64,000 nucleotides of DNA, taken from positions 186,001-250,000 of the forward strand of contig JASANG010000065.1 in assembly GCA_030248215.1 (NCBI GenBank), written 5' to 3'. The first letter of the stretch is position 1. Every line of letters starts with the position of its first letter. This document shows, one piece after another, positions 1 to 12,889 of this stretch. Source of the stretch: Enoplolaimus lenunculus. Its lineage: Eukaryota; Nematoda; Enoplea; Enoplida; Thoracostomopsidae. Made by a program: the position numbers and the translations under genes. Below the pieces are notes generated by a model, which was given only the letters and a program-made list of their open reading frames with translations, did not search any database and was not told where the DNA came from.

Positions 1-998
1 TCACTGGTTTGGTTAGAATTTGAACAATTCAATACGAGAAACAGTTTTTAAGCGTTTTTGTTTCGTTTGCATGCAATGAAGCTGTGTAATTATCATCTAA
101 TGTATCATAAATGAAATTTTTTAAATTAAATCAATGGTATCTTGACAATTCATGACCCGACACGCCGTCGAACGACCCAACTTGTGACGCGACGAAATCT
201 CGTCGCAACAACAAATTCGTCGTGTACCAGTAGGTGTGGCTGGCAGTTTAATGATCGTGTAACCCCTATCTAAAATGCTGTTTTAAAGTTAAAACAAGGG
301 TATCACGACGATTCAAGGCCCGACAATCCATCGAACGACAATTTGTGACTCGACGAAATCTGGACACCCCGACAAGCTAGTCGCTCATAAGTAGGTACTA
401 GTCTACCTAAGAATAACTAGGCACTCAGCATATAGGCTTAGGTGTGTCGGGGCGACGGGATATCCAGAATGGTGGCGCTACTTCGTTGAACCACTGGTGC
501 ACCCAGTCTTGGTGGGAGAGTATATAAGTTTTATTTTGTTTAAATATACACGGGGTTAAACAGAACTCAGTTAAACATTAATAAACAATAAACTATTGCT
601 GCAATTTTAAATAAATTATGCTTATATTTAAATTCTTTAAGCTTATTAATAGTTTTCAGTCTTCGCTAAATTCGGATATAGAAACAACCGTTTCAAAGTA
701 AAATTGAATATAATTTGTTGATTTTCGTTTTCTGCCAATTTTTAAACAATGTTTGAAACCTATTTTTATCATCATTGCTTAATGCTAAGGTCCACGGCCG
801 ATGGGTTGAGGAATGGGTACTCAGTGGCGGATGCAGAAAGTTACGATTGATTAAGCCACGCGATAGGTAATATTGAACAAAGCTCGCGAGCGTGAAGCGA
901 AATGTAATTTTCGTACGAAATTTGAAAGAATACTTTGGTATTGAAGTTATAAAAACCTAAGCAAATACATATATACATATATATATGTATATATATTA

Positions 999-1404
999 AT
1001 GTGTAACCGGATATCCGTTTAAATTTTTGTTTCCGGTAAACATCGGTATCCGCTTTCGTTTCGGTCAATATTGAAATGACGGAAATTCTGTTATTTTTAC
1101 GTTCAAAATTAGTTCTGTATCTCGCAAATGTATTGCGTAGTTTTTCGTTACAGATCAACTGCAATTGTTCGAACTGAAATAAGAATAACTGAAATTTATC
1201 CAAAATCATAAAAATTTCAATGCATCCGCCATTTTTTCTTTAGACTGTTTGAAAGACTGGTGAATATATGCACGCTTCAATTGTGTTGGCAGAAAATATA
1301 ACATTTTGGAAATTTTTACACTTCAATACCCGTTTTCCGTTTTCGTAAGTTTGATAACTATGCGTTTCCGTTTTCGTTATTTTTATTATCCGATTACACC
1401 CTTA
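999..1404. mobile_element. Small inverted-repeat element, GTGTAACCGGATA ends
   Basis: Starts GTGTAACCGGATATCCG and ends with ATTATCCGATTACACCC, its inverse. Related in end sequence to the hAT-like CAGGGTGCAACCGG family. No coding capacity. Confidence 0.5.
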
Positions 1405-1870
1405 TAAATATATGTATAGCGAGGGTTGCCTGGCGTACCGCTAACTGCGGATTCAGGGGGAAGATGCTTTATATTTTCAGACGAAGACAACGTTTCAACA
1501 AAGCGCAGAACGTAGTATATATGTCCAAAATGTAATATTTTGATAAGGTCATTTGCAGTCAATATTTGAAACGCGAATCAAATTTTGTCATCTTTACGGC
1601 GTCTCATGGCGACAAATTTATTCACAGAATTTCTATTATCTGTGTTGTTACTGTGGTCAAATTTCACTGAATTGTATTTCTTGTATATATGTCAGAAAAT
1701 ACTGAACGGATATAATTTGAATGGTAATTTCAATTTCATTCATTAATTGTTTGTTATTAATATATTGATTGTAAAAACTAATTTAAACGCTGCGCACCAG
1801 TGGTTCAACTGATCCGTATGTTGTGGGCTTGAACCTTGATACATTCGTCAGTAAAATTTTGCTAAAAGGG

Positions 1871-2150
1871 AGGCGGATCCAAAAATTTCCCACGGAGGGT
1901 GGGCTGGCAAATGTTGTGAAACGCAAAAATTATAAGGTAGGAAGCTTATCACTTTATGACCAAAAAATTTTCCGAGAGCGAAAAATCGTAAGGTAGGGAG
2001 AGACGTTACCTTTTATCACAAAATAATTCTGCTGAAAAATTGTTTTTTACAAAAAATTTTCTGACGGGATCAATTGTAGAGACCGTGCCATTTTAACACA
2101 AAAATGTCTGATGGGGGGTGTACGCCACACCCCTCTACTTCCGCTAGTGG
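1871..2150. mobile_element. Element of the CGGATCC / CCACTAGTGG family
   Basis: Begins CGGATCCAAAAATTTCC and ends near CCGCTAGTGGC. The inner text (aaattataaggtaggga, tcacaaaataattctg) recurs at 11941-12204 and 49743-49934, with fragments near 3964, 4990, 10090 and 42235. Confidence 0.5.
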
Positions 2151-3622
2151 CTGTATACGGTATCGCATTAACTTAAAATTAGCACTTTTAGCTTTCTATA
2201 TGACTACAAGTTTGTGTAAAATTGCTGGGCAAAACAAAAATGATTATTTTAGTTCTCAGCATTTATCCTAAAATCTTCATGCCCGTATAGTCTGTTCAAA
2301 TATTTTTGGTAGGCGAACATATTTCAAAAGGAGTATGCAAACCAGTTTAGGTATGGCATGCAAGCACTTCGCATGCCTTACAACAATGAGGGCGGAGTTA
2401 AAATTTTTCAAATTACAAGGACGACTGCACCCTTGGTCGCTTTCTGGTTATTGGGCGAAAATTCAGGTCATTGCTAATCTTGCAAAATATTTCTCATATC
2501 AGAAGTTAAGCCAGTCGATACTGTATACCATCAGGTGGGGCATGTATAATTTTGCCACATTGATATCGTAAAATACAGAAGTAGATACAACAATTTACAG
2601 ATTAAAATTAAATCATTTAGAATAATTACCCTCGCGCAGAACCAAAAAGCCATAATGAATATGCGAAAGCTGACATATATATAAATTCTTTCTTATATTA
2701 TATGGCTATATTCTCGCTAGAAATATTACCACTACGTATCTAATCAGCATTAATATTCTGAAACGTTAATTCTTAAATTTTAGACGACGAACTATGCGCT
2801 CATGCTGGTGTTTCAAAACTGTTGGTCCTGTAGACGATAATTGCGGTTAATTTAATGAAATTTGAGTTTGATTGCTCAACTTGTTGGAGTCAAACTTTAT
2901 CATGTACCGCTGGTTTGTCTCGGTTGGTGGTAAAATTATAAAAATTTAAGATCTTTATGTAAAGACTCGTTTAGCAACTATGAAAAGGGATACTTTAATT
3001 TATGGCATATCGCTACAAGTTTATATAATTGATATCTTTAGCGGAAAACTTTAATAGAAAACACTTTATTCTGATATTTTTGAAATTTGGAAAACTAATT
3101 TAATATATAATAATGTGAAATCCTTGATCTACCTGAACTTGAAATTAATATAAGATTATATAAGTAGGATAATTTTCACAAGTGTATCTATAACGGGTGA
3201 GAAGAATAGAGAGATTTAAGGTTTGAAAATATTATTTGTTTTCATTAATTTCTATCGAGGACTTATACAAGCCAGCTAACGCTGTGCAGTATCGAAGAGA
3301 ACAGTAGACTTTTACTGATGAATGTTTAATTGCTGCTTGGAAGGCTAAACTTACTAACTGCCCCCTATTAGCAAAATTTGGTACGAAGAGTGTTTGTTTA
3401 CTTGTAAGTATACATTCCAAACATTTATACATTTTTCTTCCTAAAATATTTATGCTGTATGAATCTCTTTTTAAATTCGGATTAGTTTCGGCAGGAATCA
3501 ATTGTAAACAGTCACAATTGGTTTTGCATCGCTAAGGGTACGGCAATACGGAATGTGGGTATACAAATTGTGTATGTTCCCAAAAAATTCATGTACGGGT
3601 GCGGAAATTAGACACTTTTATA

Positions 3623-3831
3623 CACTGCGAAAAATGGTGAGTCAAATTGAGTCCCTCAGAAATAGGCTCTACGGGACTACACAAATTGAGTCAAATTCGA
3701 CTCCGCCAGAGTCAAATGTGCTGCTTAGTGAGTCGATTTGACTCTGGTGGAGTCGAATTTGACTCCGATTGCGTAGTTCCGCAGAGCCTATTTCGGTGGG
3801 AGTCAATTTGACTCATAATTTTTTTGCGGTG
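3623..3831. mobile_element. Palindromic TA-flanked element, CACTGCAAAAAATGG family
   Basis: Near-perfect long hairpin: the left arm (GTGAGTCAAATTGAGTC, ATAGGCTCTACGGGACTAC) is the inverse of the right arm. Flanked by TA on both sides. The same family occurs at 13813, 35427, 36305, 36603, 46542 and 58906. Confidence 0.8.
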
Positions 3832-4422
3832 TAGGCTTCGTTTGAGAGTTTAAAATTTATCATTCAAGACGCTTGCTCGCAGAAATATGCTAAAATAGCT
3901 TTCGCCACCTTTAGTCTTCAGTACAATTATGGCCGTATTTCGTGGTGTTCCATGCTGCAAACATTGGCGGATCCAGAAGTTTCTGACGGGGCGACACAAA
4001 ATATAACCAAAAATAATTCCGCTACAATCAAGCGAGCGTGAAGTTAAACGCTATTTTAGTACTAAACTTTATTACACAATTTTGGTTTTGTGCCGTGTTG
4101 GTGAAGACCGGCCTATAGGCGGTCACCTACGACCCGCAAACGGCAGCAAATATATTAACGCGATGATTTGATTAGACAATTATTCACGGAACATTACTAT
4201 TTTTAGGTTTCTTTTGCATACTTACTCATTGCTAATTGACTAACAGCGTATATAGCACTTCAAATTCGTTTCTGACCAGTGTTGCTATAATAACATGGTC
4301 ACATAATCATTACATGTCGATAACACGAAATATTTTCTTAGCTTAATTATAAATAAAATTTTCAACTCATTATAACAGCAGCAAACGGCAACTAAAAATA
4401 TCGTTCAAAGTTGTCTTTAATT

Positions 4423-7400
4423 ATGCACAATTTACTGCCAAAATTTTATTGGACATTTCCGTCCGTGCATACTGTCCTGCTATTACTATTGACTGCCGTT
4501 TGTCCATTGTTTGGAGTTCAAACTACGGTCGACATCAACGATGCGTCCCTGGTTTCGCCTGACACGCCAAATACCGTAATCGACCGAGCCAGTTTAGACG
4601 ATACAATGAGTGTTTTGTTAGATTTTGATAAATCTTATCGTGAACGCACGCAACACCGTTCAAATCATTGGGAACAGCGTCACGATGGAGTGCAGCAAAT
4701 TGCTACAACGCTACCAAATGTTGCGTCGAAGTATATGCGACAACTGTTCGACAAATATCAGCATTCAGATTTTCGAACTAAACGCGGCGGTAATATGATT
4801 CGCAGTATTATGCCAAAGATCGGTAAGTTATAGCAAATAAGTTGTGTAATTTTATCAGCCAAGTCAGTTGTTTTAATTTGATATCTACCGTGAGACTACG
4901 ATATTTGGAACACAAACATCTGTAAAACAGTGCAATCACTACGCGTCCCCATGGCAGAAAACTTATGTGATAAAATACTATGGTGTCTAGCTTACAATTT
5001 TCCTCCTTGGAAAATTGTTATATAGCATACTGTAAAAATTGCGATTTATAACCTTTGCCAGTCCACCCTCTGTTTAGAAATTCTTGGATTCGTCGGTCAA
5101 TGTAGTAACAAGGTTTCTGCGTCTCAGGGATTTACTTGCGAGATGTAGATAAACAAAACTTTAAGTGTGCAATTTCGACACGAGCAAAGCGAGACATGGG
5201 TTCGCGAATTCTAAAGCTTTTAGAGCGAATTGTGTTTAACAGGTTAAATGGTAGGTTAGTAGTTAATTTAGTAATAATCAACAACTTGTTTAAATTTTAC
5301 GTTAGAATTTTGTCTCGGTGTTTCAGCTGAGCATTACGTCAATTCGTCGACCGACAACTTGTAATCAAAATTTTTATCGACTTGACAACTCTTCGCCAAT
5401 TATTACGCTTAGGCTTAGGCTTAGAATTGCGCTTAGATATAATCAGTGCCAGAGCAGACAGGGGTGGGGGCTCTCCTCAAACTCCAGGAAAGATGCTTCC
5501 CCCAAACTCAGTGCCAGAGCAGACAGGGGTGGGGGCTCTCCTCAAACTCCAGGAAGGATGCTTCCCCCAAACTCGGTGCCAGAGCAGACAGGGGTGGGGA
5601 CTCCCCTCAAACTCCAGGAATGATGCTTCCCCCAAACTCCAGGGTGGGGGCTCCCATCCAACTCCAGGCTGGGGGCTCCCCCAAACTCAAGGGTGGGGGC
5701 TCTTTTAATCTCCAGGGTGGGGGCTCCTTTACTCTCCAGGACCGTTAAGGGTGGGGGCTGTAGATTCATCTAACTCTCGAAGTAAAAATGCACAGTAATA
5801 TGGCTGATTTGCATATAAACAATTTGCATGCATATTGTTGGGTTTGATATAAGTGTTTTAGTAGAAAGCGGGATTTAAGTGTTGACGTTCTGGATGTTTG
5901 CTGTGTCTGATTTCGTTTGAAATTAATGCTGTTATTCGAATAAGTTCGCGAGACTTTGAGTTCAAACGTTTGGGTTGGGATTTGATTTCGTGTTCTAAAT
6001 AGGCTGTATTTTCAATTTTTTTGTTTGAGGAAACATTCACAACACCCTGATGATTACGTTCAACTTAACCGGCATCAGAAATCGCGAACGCGTCCTTGAA
6101 GCTGAAATTCATTACCGTCTCAAACGTTCAACGAATCCATATTCGTACAGCAAGAAGCACCATATGCCGTTAAGCATACTTGATAGGCATTTAACTGCAG
6201 TTGCAATCAACAACGCAACAAGCGCAACTCATTTACTCAAGCTGACCTCAGTGTCTGATCGAGATTTTGGATCACGAATCCCTGGTATGAAACATTACTG
6301 GGTGTCATTTGACGCGACTCGGTTAGTTCAATCATTGCTTATGAGTCGAAGGAATTCAAAATCAAGACTCAGCAAGTCAAATCACCAAAGTCGATCTTCA
6401 AATAACAACGTGGAGGATCAAACTAAAGGCATCATGGGTCCAAACAATACCAAATTTCCGAACAACAGCGACACTGAAGAAGTCGGAAGTCGCGCCGTTC
6501 GAGATCCAAGAAATCCAGCAGGATTTGGAGTAATGTTCGGTCACCGGAAACCACATCGCCGAGCGACTCGCTGGAATCATCGACCCTTGAAACTGCTCCG
6601 ACATCATTCGCCGTTTTTGCTAATCTACTCAGACGACTCAAAATCAGCAAATTCTCAATCGATCGAAGAAATTGAATCTCAGTTGCGGTTCAACTCAAAT
6701 CAACAATTCACGCGACAACGTCACAATTACAATGATCAATTTGAAAACGACTACAGTAGTAACACAGTGGCAGAGAGTGTGGAAGCTAACAGCAACGAAA
6801 ATGACTATGAGACCAGAAAACAGCATTTTGAGAAATTCGCGAAATCATCTGACGAAAACCAAATATTTCGACGCAAGCGGTCGCTGAAATCCGCTGCTGA
6901 TGACAAACAATCAAGCTACTATTTGTATAATTTTGTATCACCAAACAATAGTAACGACAACGGTAGTCGAACGTCTCATAATTCAAAACAGTCCCAGTCG
7001 ACTTCGGCGGAGTACGAATTTCCATTTTTCGACCAAGAAGAGCGTAAATTTGGCGAACACGGGCAAAAGCATCGGCAGCAAACGTTGTTTTCATTCAGTA
7101 AGGATAGTAGAGAAATAGTTAGTTCCGATCGACAAGGTGACAGAGGCAACTCTTCGAAGAAAGGTCAGACACGGTCAACTCATCGCCATAATGGAACGTG
7201 GAAAAAGGGGAGCGACAACAAATTACAGGTGCCAAATAATACCAAGAAGAACTATCGTGGGCGGAGAAAGAAACAAAGACGTCGAACGATGGGAAATGGA
7301 TTGATGCGTTCGTTGAAACGTAGGCAGCAGCGGAAATTTGGATACCGCAACTTTGACGATGCCGAAGAGAGACTACCGTTAAGCTGGTATAAGCATTTGG

Positions 7401-10400
7401 ACCGAGGTACCCAAGCATACGGCGCAGTTGATGCTGATCGACATGCAAAGTCTCAGGCAGAACGAACACAACAACCGTTTGTTGAATCATTGGCAATTCG
7501 AACTTCGCAAACTTCACCAAATTTAACTTCAGACAGCGATGGAAATTCGTCTGCACCGTTGAATACGTATACTCGAGTAGTGCTGCTGAAAACAAATCAA
7601 CCCAGTTTAACCACAAACCATCAGCTTGGCAAATCCAAAGGCTTCGCCGACCAACACATACAGACTCCGGCACCGTTTTGCGACAAAAAACGACTTCGAA
7701 TACGATTCGCCGAAATTGGCTGGGATGATTGGATCATTGCTCCGCGAGCGATCGACGCCAATTACTGTCTTGGTTCGTGCGCAAGCAAGCCTGGAAACGT
7801 ACGTGAATATGTATCAGTAGTTTACAGAAGCAAACCACTAGGATTTCATTGGTTGCCCTGCTCGTAGAACTCTGCCCATTTTATAACAGAAAAATCTTTT
7901 ACCAAATAAAAAATCGACAAAACGTACCGGCTCTTATTGACATCAGTCGAGTGTATGCTTCAAAGCATCGGTGTCCGATGCTACTTGCCATGCAAGTACT
8001 TTTTTTTACAAAAACACAAAGCCATTTGCAGTAAATTTGGGCAGAATTTTATGCTCACTATTTTTTCTGTATGTTGTCGTTTGTAAAATTTCGTTGCTTT
8101 TTATTGCGTATATTAATACATGAATCCCAACCAGTGGACCCCGTAACGATTTTAGGATCCATCTCTGGTTTACATATATGTCGTAGGTTAATCTGCTATT
8201 CAGGCCAATTACCTATTGGCCTAAGCCAATCCGCTATCCGAAGCAAATACAAGTTTGGCCTACGTCAATTTGCGATTGTGAGATTTCGTAAAACAACGGT
8301 GATGTGTAATACGAACGCTGATTGGTTAACGGTATTGCGTGTTTCGAAATAATCAAATATGATTGGTCCATAGGGTCAGTAGCAGTTTATAGACCAGGCC
8401 ACACTGTTATTACATGAAATATCAGATTGGCCTAGGCCAATTAGTAAAATTCTTGAATAGCAGATTAGCCTACGACATATATATTTATATAAATTATATA
8501 ATCAAAACTGCAGGTCATAGACACCGGTAGGCACCTGTTTATATAATACGTTTTTCAGGTTTAGCTTGATATATTTACTGCGTAATGTCAATGTGATATG
8601 TTTCTTCTGATCGTATAATATTGAATAGTCTTGTAAACACTGTATTTAGGATGCGGTCTGTTTATTTTTGTGCCCTGCCATGTCTTTGGACACCTGAGAC
8701 AAATGCTTCACCTGGTCCCGATTATTACGCCGTCCTGGTGCGGAGGCAATGCCTTGCTATACTAAAAGTAGCCAAGGTTAACCTCGGGACTGAACTATTT
8801 TTGTTTTCAAAGGTTACTGTAAAAACTGCAAATATTAATAAATCGAGCAAACAACAAAAGTTTGTTTAAATATTAATTGAAACGTTTGCTTGACCACATT
8901 CTTTTCGTGTATTATTATTAGGAGTCGCACAGTTTTTACGCCGTAAAGTTTATATTACAAAACTTTCATGGTCATAAATCAGCATTATAATAGTGTATAT
9001 TTGTATTGACAAACCACGCCTTCAAAACAAACGCTCGCATTGTTTAAATTGAGCAGACGAACGGAACTTATTTAGTAAAAATTAAAATTACAAACAATTC
9101 AACATTGACAATTAAATGGACGTTGCCTTGACTGAATAGCAGAGTTTAGAGACTACTAACTTGTTTTAATTTTTAACCATTTGATGACGGGCCCGTTGCA
9201 AAGGAGGGCAGAGGAGCTCAGCTCTCCCGTAGATTTTCAATTTTGCATGTAAGTCAACGAAAACCTTTGTATGCCGTTCCTGAAAATTTTTCAGCGCCCC
9301 CAAGTAAGGTGAGCTGACTGCGGGCTTGTTTGCGGTGAATGTTTACAATTTATCAATAAAAAGAACGGCCAATGATACTTTGAGGGGCGTAACAGTAGAT
9401 TAAGCGTATTCCTAAGCCTATGCCTACGTCTGGCCAATGTTACTTTAAGGGGCGTAACAGTAGATTAAGCGTATTCCTAAGCCTATGCCTACGTCTGGCC
9501 AATGTTACTTTAAGGGGCGTAACAGTAGATTAAGCGTATTCCTAAGCCCATGCCTACGTCGGGCCAATGTTACTTTAAGGGGCGTAACAGTAGATTAAGC
9601 GTATTCCTAAGCGTAAGCCGAAGCGTTGCAAAATGAGTTCTTAAGCCTAAGCCTAAGCCGAAGCCTAAACAAAAAATGTAATCTAGAATCTAAACCTACT
9701 CTTTTATAGACGCCCTGGACGCGCCTCAAAGTAACATGGGCCAAAAGACGTAACCTTGCTTTTAATGTGGAATGGACGGAAAATAGATTGACAGACATTG
9801 AAAATGAAAAGGCTAACAAATTTTAGATAAAATTTCCAAAGGATCCGAAACAAAATCTTGTAACAAGACTTTGTAAAACGAACAATATTGAATGCTGTTT
9901 AAAATTTCAGAACAGTTCAAAATCAGTGAAATGTGATATATCACAATGCTAAAACTGTAAGATAAGTTTGAATTTTGAAATTAATATGGCAACTGTTACT
10001 GTTAGAGTTAACGTTTTAAACATTACCTATGGCCAATACAACCCCACTTTTATGCGTTACAATTATTACCCCTCAGAAAAATTTTCGCTGGTAACATGGT
10101 CATGTCGCCTACGTTGCAATTTTTCCCGTCTAAAATTTTTTGTTAAATGATAAACGAACCTACCTTGCAATATTTCGCAGCATACAGTAAAAACTGCGTT
10201 TCATAACATTTGCCAGCCCGCCTCTCCGTCAGAAATTACACGATCCGAGCTGAGACTGTGGAACGTGGATCTTCACGTGAGCTGCTCCTGAAACACACGA
10301 GTTACATAATAAAAAGACATCGTCATGTTTTTTAGGAAATATATATATTTGGCCAAAAAAGTTGTGTTATTGTTTCAGAACATCTTAAGACAAACTAACC

Positions 10401-10585
10401 ATGCCATATTGCACAATATTGCACGTGCGTTGAGCGAAAGTCAAGGCGACGAACAACTGCTCCCGCCGCCATGTTGCGCTCCGGATAAAATGGACTCGCT
10501 GACGTTACTGTATTTTGACGAAGCTGGCAATGTTGTACTGAAAAATTATCCGAAAATGATTGTCAAATCATGCGCATGCTTGTGA
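4423..10585 (+). CDS. BMP3/GDF10-type TGF-beta family ligand, 3 exons, 791 aa
   Basis: Secreted growth-factor precursor. Exons are 4423-4822, 6030-7798 and 10379-10585, with donors gtaagt and gtacgt and acceptors gtttgag and tgtttcag. Phases (1, then 0) match and the total is 792 codons including the stop. I start at ATG 4423, which opens a signal peptide (hydrophobic run about residues 18-30); an in-frame TTG at 4411 is less likely. The propeptide includes MITFNLTGI, like the NLT segment of BMP3 propeptides. A Ser/Asn-rich region and a very basic stretch (GRRKKQRRR, about residues 540-570) follow and could hold furin-type cleavage sites. The cystine-knot domain has all seven cysteines (684, 713, 717, 755, 756, 788, 790). 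Its motifs IGWDDWIIAP, NHAILHNIAR, PPCCAPDKM and VVLKNYPKMIV are closest to BMP3/GDF10 as I know the family. Intron 2 cuts the mature domain between the third cysteine and NHA. An AATAAA lies at 11069-11074. The long propeptide is unusual. Confidence 0.94.
5446..5755. repeat. 65-bp minisatellite in intron 1 of the BMP3-like gene
   Basis: Three tandem 65-bp units begin at 5446, 5511 and 5576 (gtgccagagcagacaggggt...). They decay into shorter units sharing ccagggtgggggctcc up to about 5755. The array is GC-rich and G-rich on the plus strand. Its open frames in all three phases are a by-product of the unit length, not genes. Confidence 0.92.
8172..8485. mobile_element. Inverted-repeat element with GGCCTAGGCCAATT arms, intron 2 of the BMP3-like gene
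   Basis: The left end acatatatgtcgtaggttaa is the inverse of the right end ttagcctacgacatatata. Inner arms repeat ggcctaagccaat/attggcctaggccaat. No coding capacity. Only this copy was seen. Confidence 0.6.
9183..9340. mobile_element. Element of the GGGCCCGTAGCC family
   Basis: The core (gaaaatttt..., aaccttgcttgtaagtca, caaggtgagctgactacggg) recurs near 10670-10832, 37090-37240, 39590-39740, 50998-51165, 52300-52430, 61500-61640 and 63690-63830. Ends are roughly inverse (gggcccgt / acgggc). Confidence 0.5.
9367..9742. mobile_element. TTAGGC-bearing element (family B) with 65-bp tandem left end
   Basis: Ends GGCCAATGTTACTTTAAGGG and its inverse (AAAGTAACATGGGCC). The left end is repeated three times at 65-bp spacing (9367, 9432, 9497) before the full copy at 9562. 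The interior carries AAGCCTAAGCC runs (inverse of TTAGGC). Confidence 0.8.
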
Positions 10586-11349
10586 TTTAATTTATAGTTG
10601 ACTCAAGATGGACTGGCACTAAAAATAGATCCCAGCATTTAGATACAGACCGGCGCCATCACTCTGGCCCATATCCAGACAGGGCCAGGAGTGGGATCGG
10701 CATCTGTGAAAGAATTTTGGTCCCCCTTAGAAAATTTTCAACATTGCTTGTAAGATATATCGAAAACCTTTGCATGCCCTGTACCTAACAATGTTTTACC
10801 TTGCAAGCAAGGTGTGCTGGCTAGGGACCTGCCCCCGCTGACAAGAAAAATGTTTTATATAACCAAAATTTTTTCATATTGTTGAGTGGTCTAAATTCCA
10901 GTCAGCCCACTGCGCAATTATCTGGTGGAGCAGATAGCCAGTCTATGTCTGTATTTGTGCGGAAAACACAACATTGATCAGAGGTGTATACAAAGCGATG
11001 AATAGACGGAATGTCTTCCATTCTGAACCTTCTGGAGACAAAAAACAGACTCTTTTGACAGCCTTTAGAATAAAGTTCTGCGTCTTCGAGGTCAGAAAAT
11101 GTTATAATTTCCCATCCCGAACGGAAACCTTTAGCTACACACTTGACATAATCTCTGCTAACAACAGCGTAGCCAGGGAGGAATTTAAAATTTTACGAAT
11201 TTTTTTAAGTTGGTTAACACAAGTAATGTGAGTTTGAAATTTTTGTAAAACGTAGCCCACTTTTTCTCACAATCCTGGCTACTACGCCTCTGTAGTCTAG
11301 ATGTAGTTGCCCAATTTTTTTTCTTCTCATAAAGCGCAGATCGATTTTT

Positions 11350-11532
11350 GGCCCATGTTACTTTAAGGGGCGTCCAGGTTTCTGGTGCGGGTCTATAAAA
11401 GAGTATAGGTTTAGATTCTAGATTACATTGTTTTGCTTAGGTTTAGGCTTAGGCTTAGGCTTGGGAACACATTTTTGCAACGCTTAGGCTAAGGCTAAGG
11501 CGTAGGCTTAGGAATACGCTTAATCTACTGTT
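11350..11532. mobile_element. TTAGGC-bearing element, family B, right end lost
   Basis: Begins GGCCCATGTTACTTTAAGGG. It has TTAGGC units at about 11429-11462 and 11483-11512 split by an acacatttttgcaacgc spacer, then stops at cttaatctactgtta without the closing inverse end. Confidence 0.75.
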
Positions 11533-11940
11533 ATTTGTATCTGAGAGATATACTGAAATATTTACTGAGCTTTATAAAATGTTTAAAATTGCCTAATGGA
11601 CAGAATTTTTGTTATATCGTGGACGCCTTTTGCTATTATTAAAATTTTTAGTTCGACCAATAGCAAAAGTCGCTGTATTTGAAAAAATTGAATAATTATA
11701 TATTAAGTCATTTACAACAAACAATGTGCATGAAAATTAACAGAATTCACAAACCACGATCTGGTTTACACTCTGGTTACAGTTGATTTAAAGACACTGA
11801 CCTTGCCAGCCATACGCCAGTGAGTGATAAGAGGTAGAAGACTATAAAAAAACGTTTGTATTCAATTATGTTGTCGTGTTGTCTAGTCATTTTGTGGTAT
11901 AGTTATGCATTTTATAATATACTGTTATAGTATTTAAATC

Positions 11941-12204
11941 ACTAGTGGATCTAGAAGAGGGGTTGGCGGGAGGGCGTACGCGCTCTCATAAGATATTTTT
12001 TGTCATAAAATGATAACGTCCGTATCTTAATTTTCCACTCAAAAATTGTTTGTGATGAAATGATCTGGTGCGCCTTACCATACAATTTTCCCGTGCGAAA
12101 TTTTTTTGTGATAAAATGATAAAGTCTCGATAAGCACCTTATAATTTTTGCGTTTCATAACATTTGTCAGCCCGGACAGTCAGAAATTTCTGGATCCACC
12201 AGTG
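11941..12204. mobile_element. Element of the CCACTAGTGGATC family
   Basis: Starts actagtggatctagaag and ends ctggatccaccagt, its inverse. The interior is shared with the copies at 1871 and 49743. Confidence 0.6.
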
Positions 12205-12889
12205 ATTTTAATACCAAAACTATTAAGTTTGTAGAAGTACACAGACTAAAATTTAGACTAAAGCATTCAAAGGTCAAACATTATTAGGTGATAAATAACC
12301 AGTTTTGGCTACCAGTGAGAAAAATTGTCATCTAAGTAAGTGCGCATGAGGTCAACAAAACCAAAACAAACCGTGGCGTTCAGAAAACAAAACTCGCTTT
12401 TGTATTTTTGAAAAGATTTGCTAATTCATACCTCTAATTTATATTATATACGCAAAACACCCGAAATTTCAAGAAATACGTACCCCTGACATGATATAAA
12501 ACGGAAACACGGGATTGAATTTTTGTCAAATTGAATGCCTCGTAACTTCACGCAATAGTCTCATTCAATGGATTGTTTATACGTCGCTTTGCTTTGAATA
12601 CTTTATTTGGGTGGTGTTATTATATAACTTTTGATACAGCGAAGCGCGTTGCGGCAAACCAAAATTTTTAAATTTGTAAATGTGTTATGCGGTGCATTAA
12701 GCTAATTTTGGTACAAAATACCGGTCGTAGCTGGTGAAATTAAAATTGTTAAAAAGTAAAAGCGTCGACGACTATACATAATGTTTGTATTGAACAGCGT
12801 TTATATGTTTGTTATTTACCATTAAAAGCTATTGTATAGTTGTTATTTGATTTCTTTTTATTCAATGTATTGCTGACTACAGACGACCG

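Larger units (their letters stand above)
1..4422. other. Non-coding flank upstream of the BMP3-like gene
   Basis: No supported gene. It holds a TA dinucleotide-rich patch (about 961-1000), an element with GTGTAACCGG ends (999-1404), a copy of the CGGATCC-ended family (1871-2150), a palindromic TA element (3623-3831) and a fragment of the CGGATCC family (about 3964-4020). The last 400 bases before ATG 4423 would contain the promoter and 5' UTR; no TATA box can be singled out in such AT-rich DNA. Confidence 0.5.

Noticed and set aside
5318-5769. Several overlapping open frames rich in Gly, Pro and Ser
   Set aside because: They arise from a 65-bp minisatellite with no stops; the unit is not a multiple of three and all frames are open. 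The region is an intron.
6398-7820. Open frames on the opposite strand and in other phases within BMP3-like exon 2
   Set aside because: Shadows of the long coding exon, without domains or their own signals.
9367-9742. TTAGGC-like runs as a true telomere or fusion point
   Set aside because: The runs are short, lie inside elements with inverse ends and recur many times across the window.
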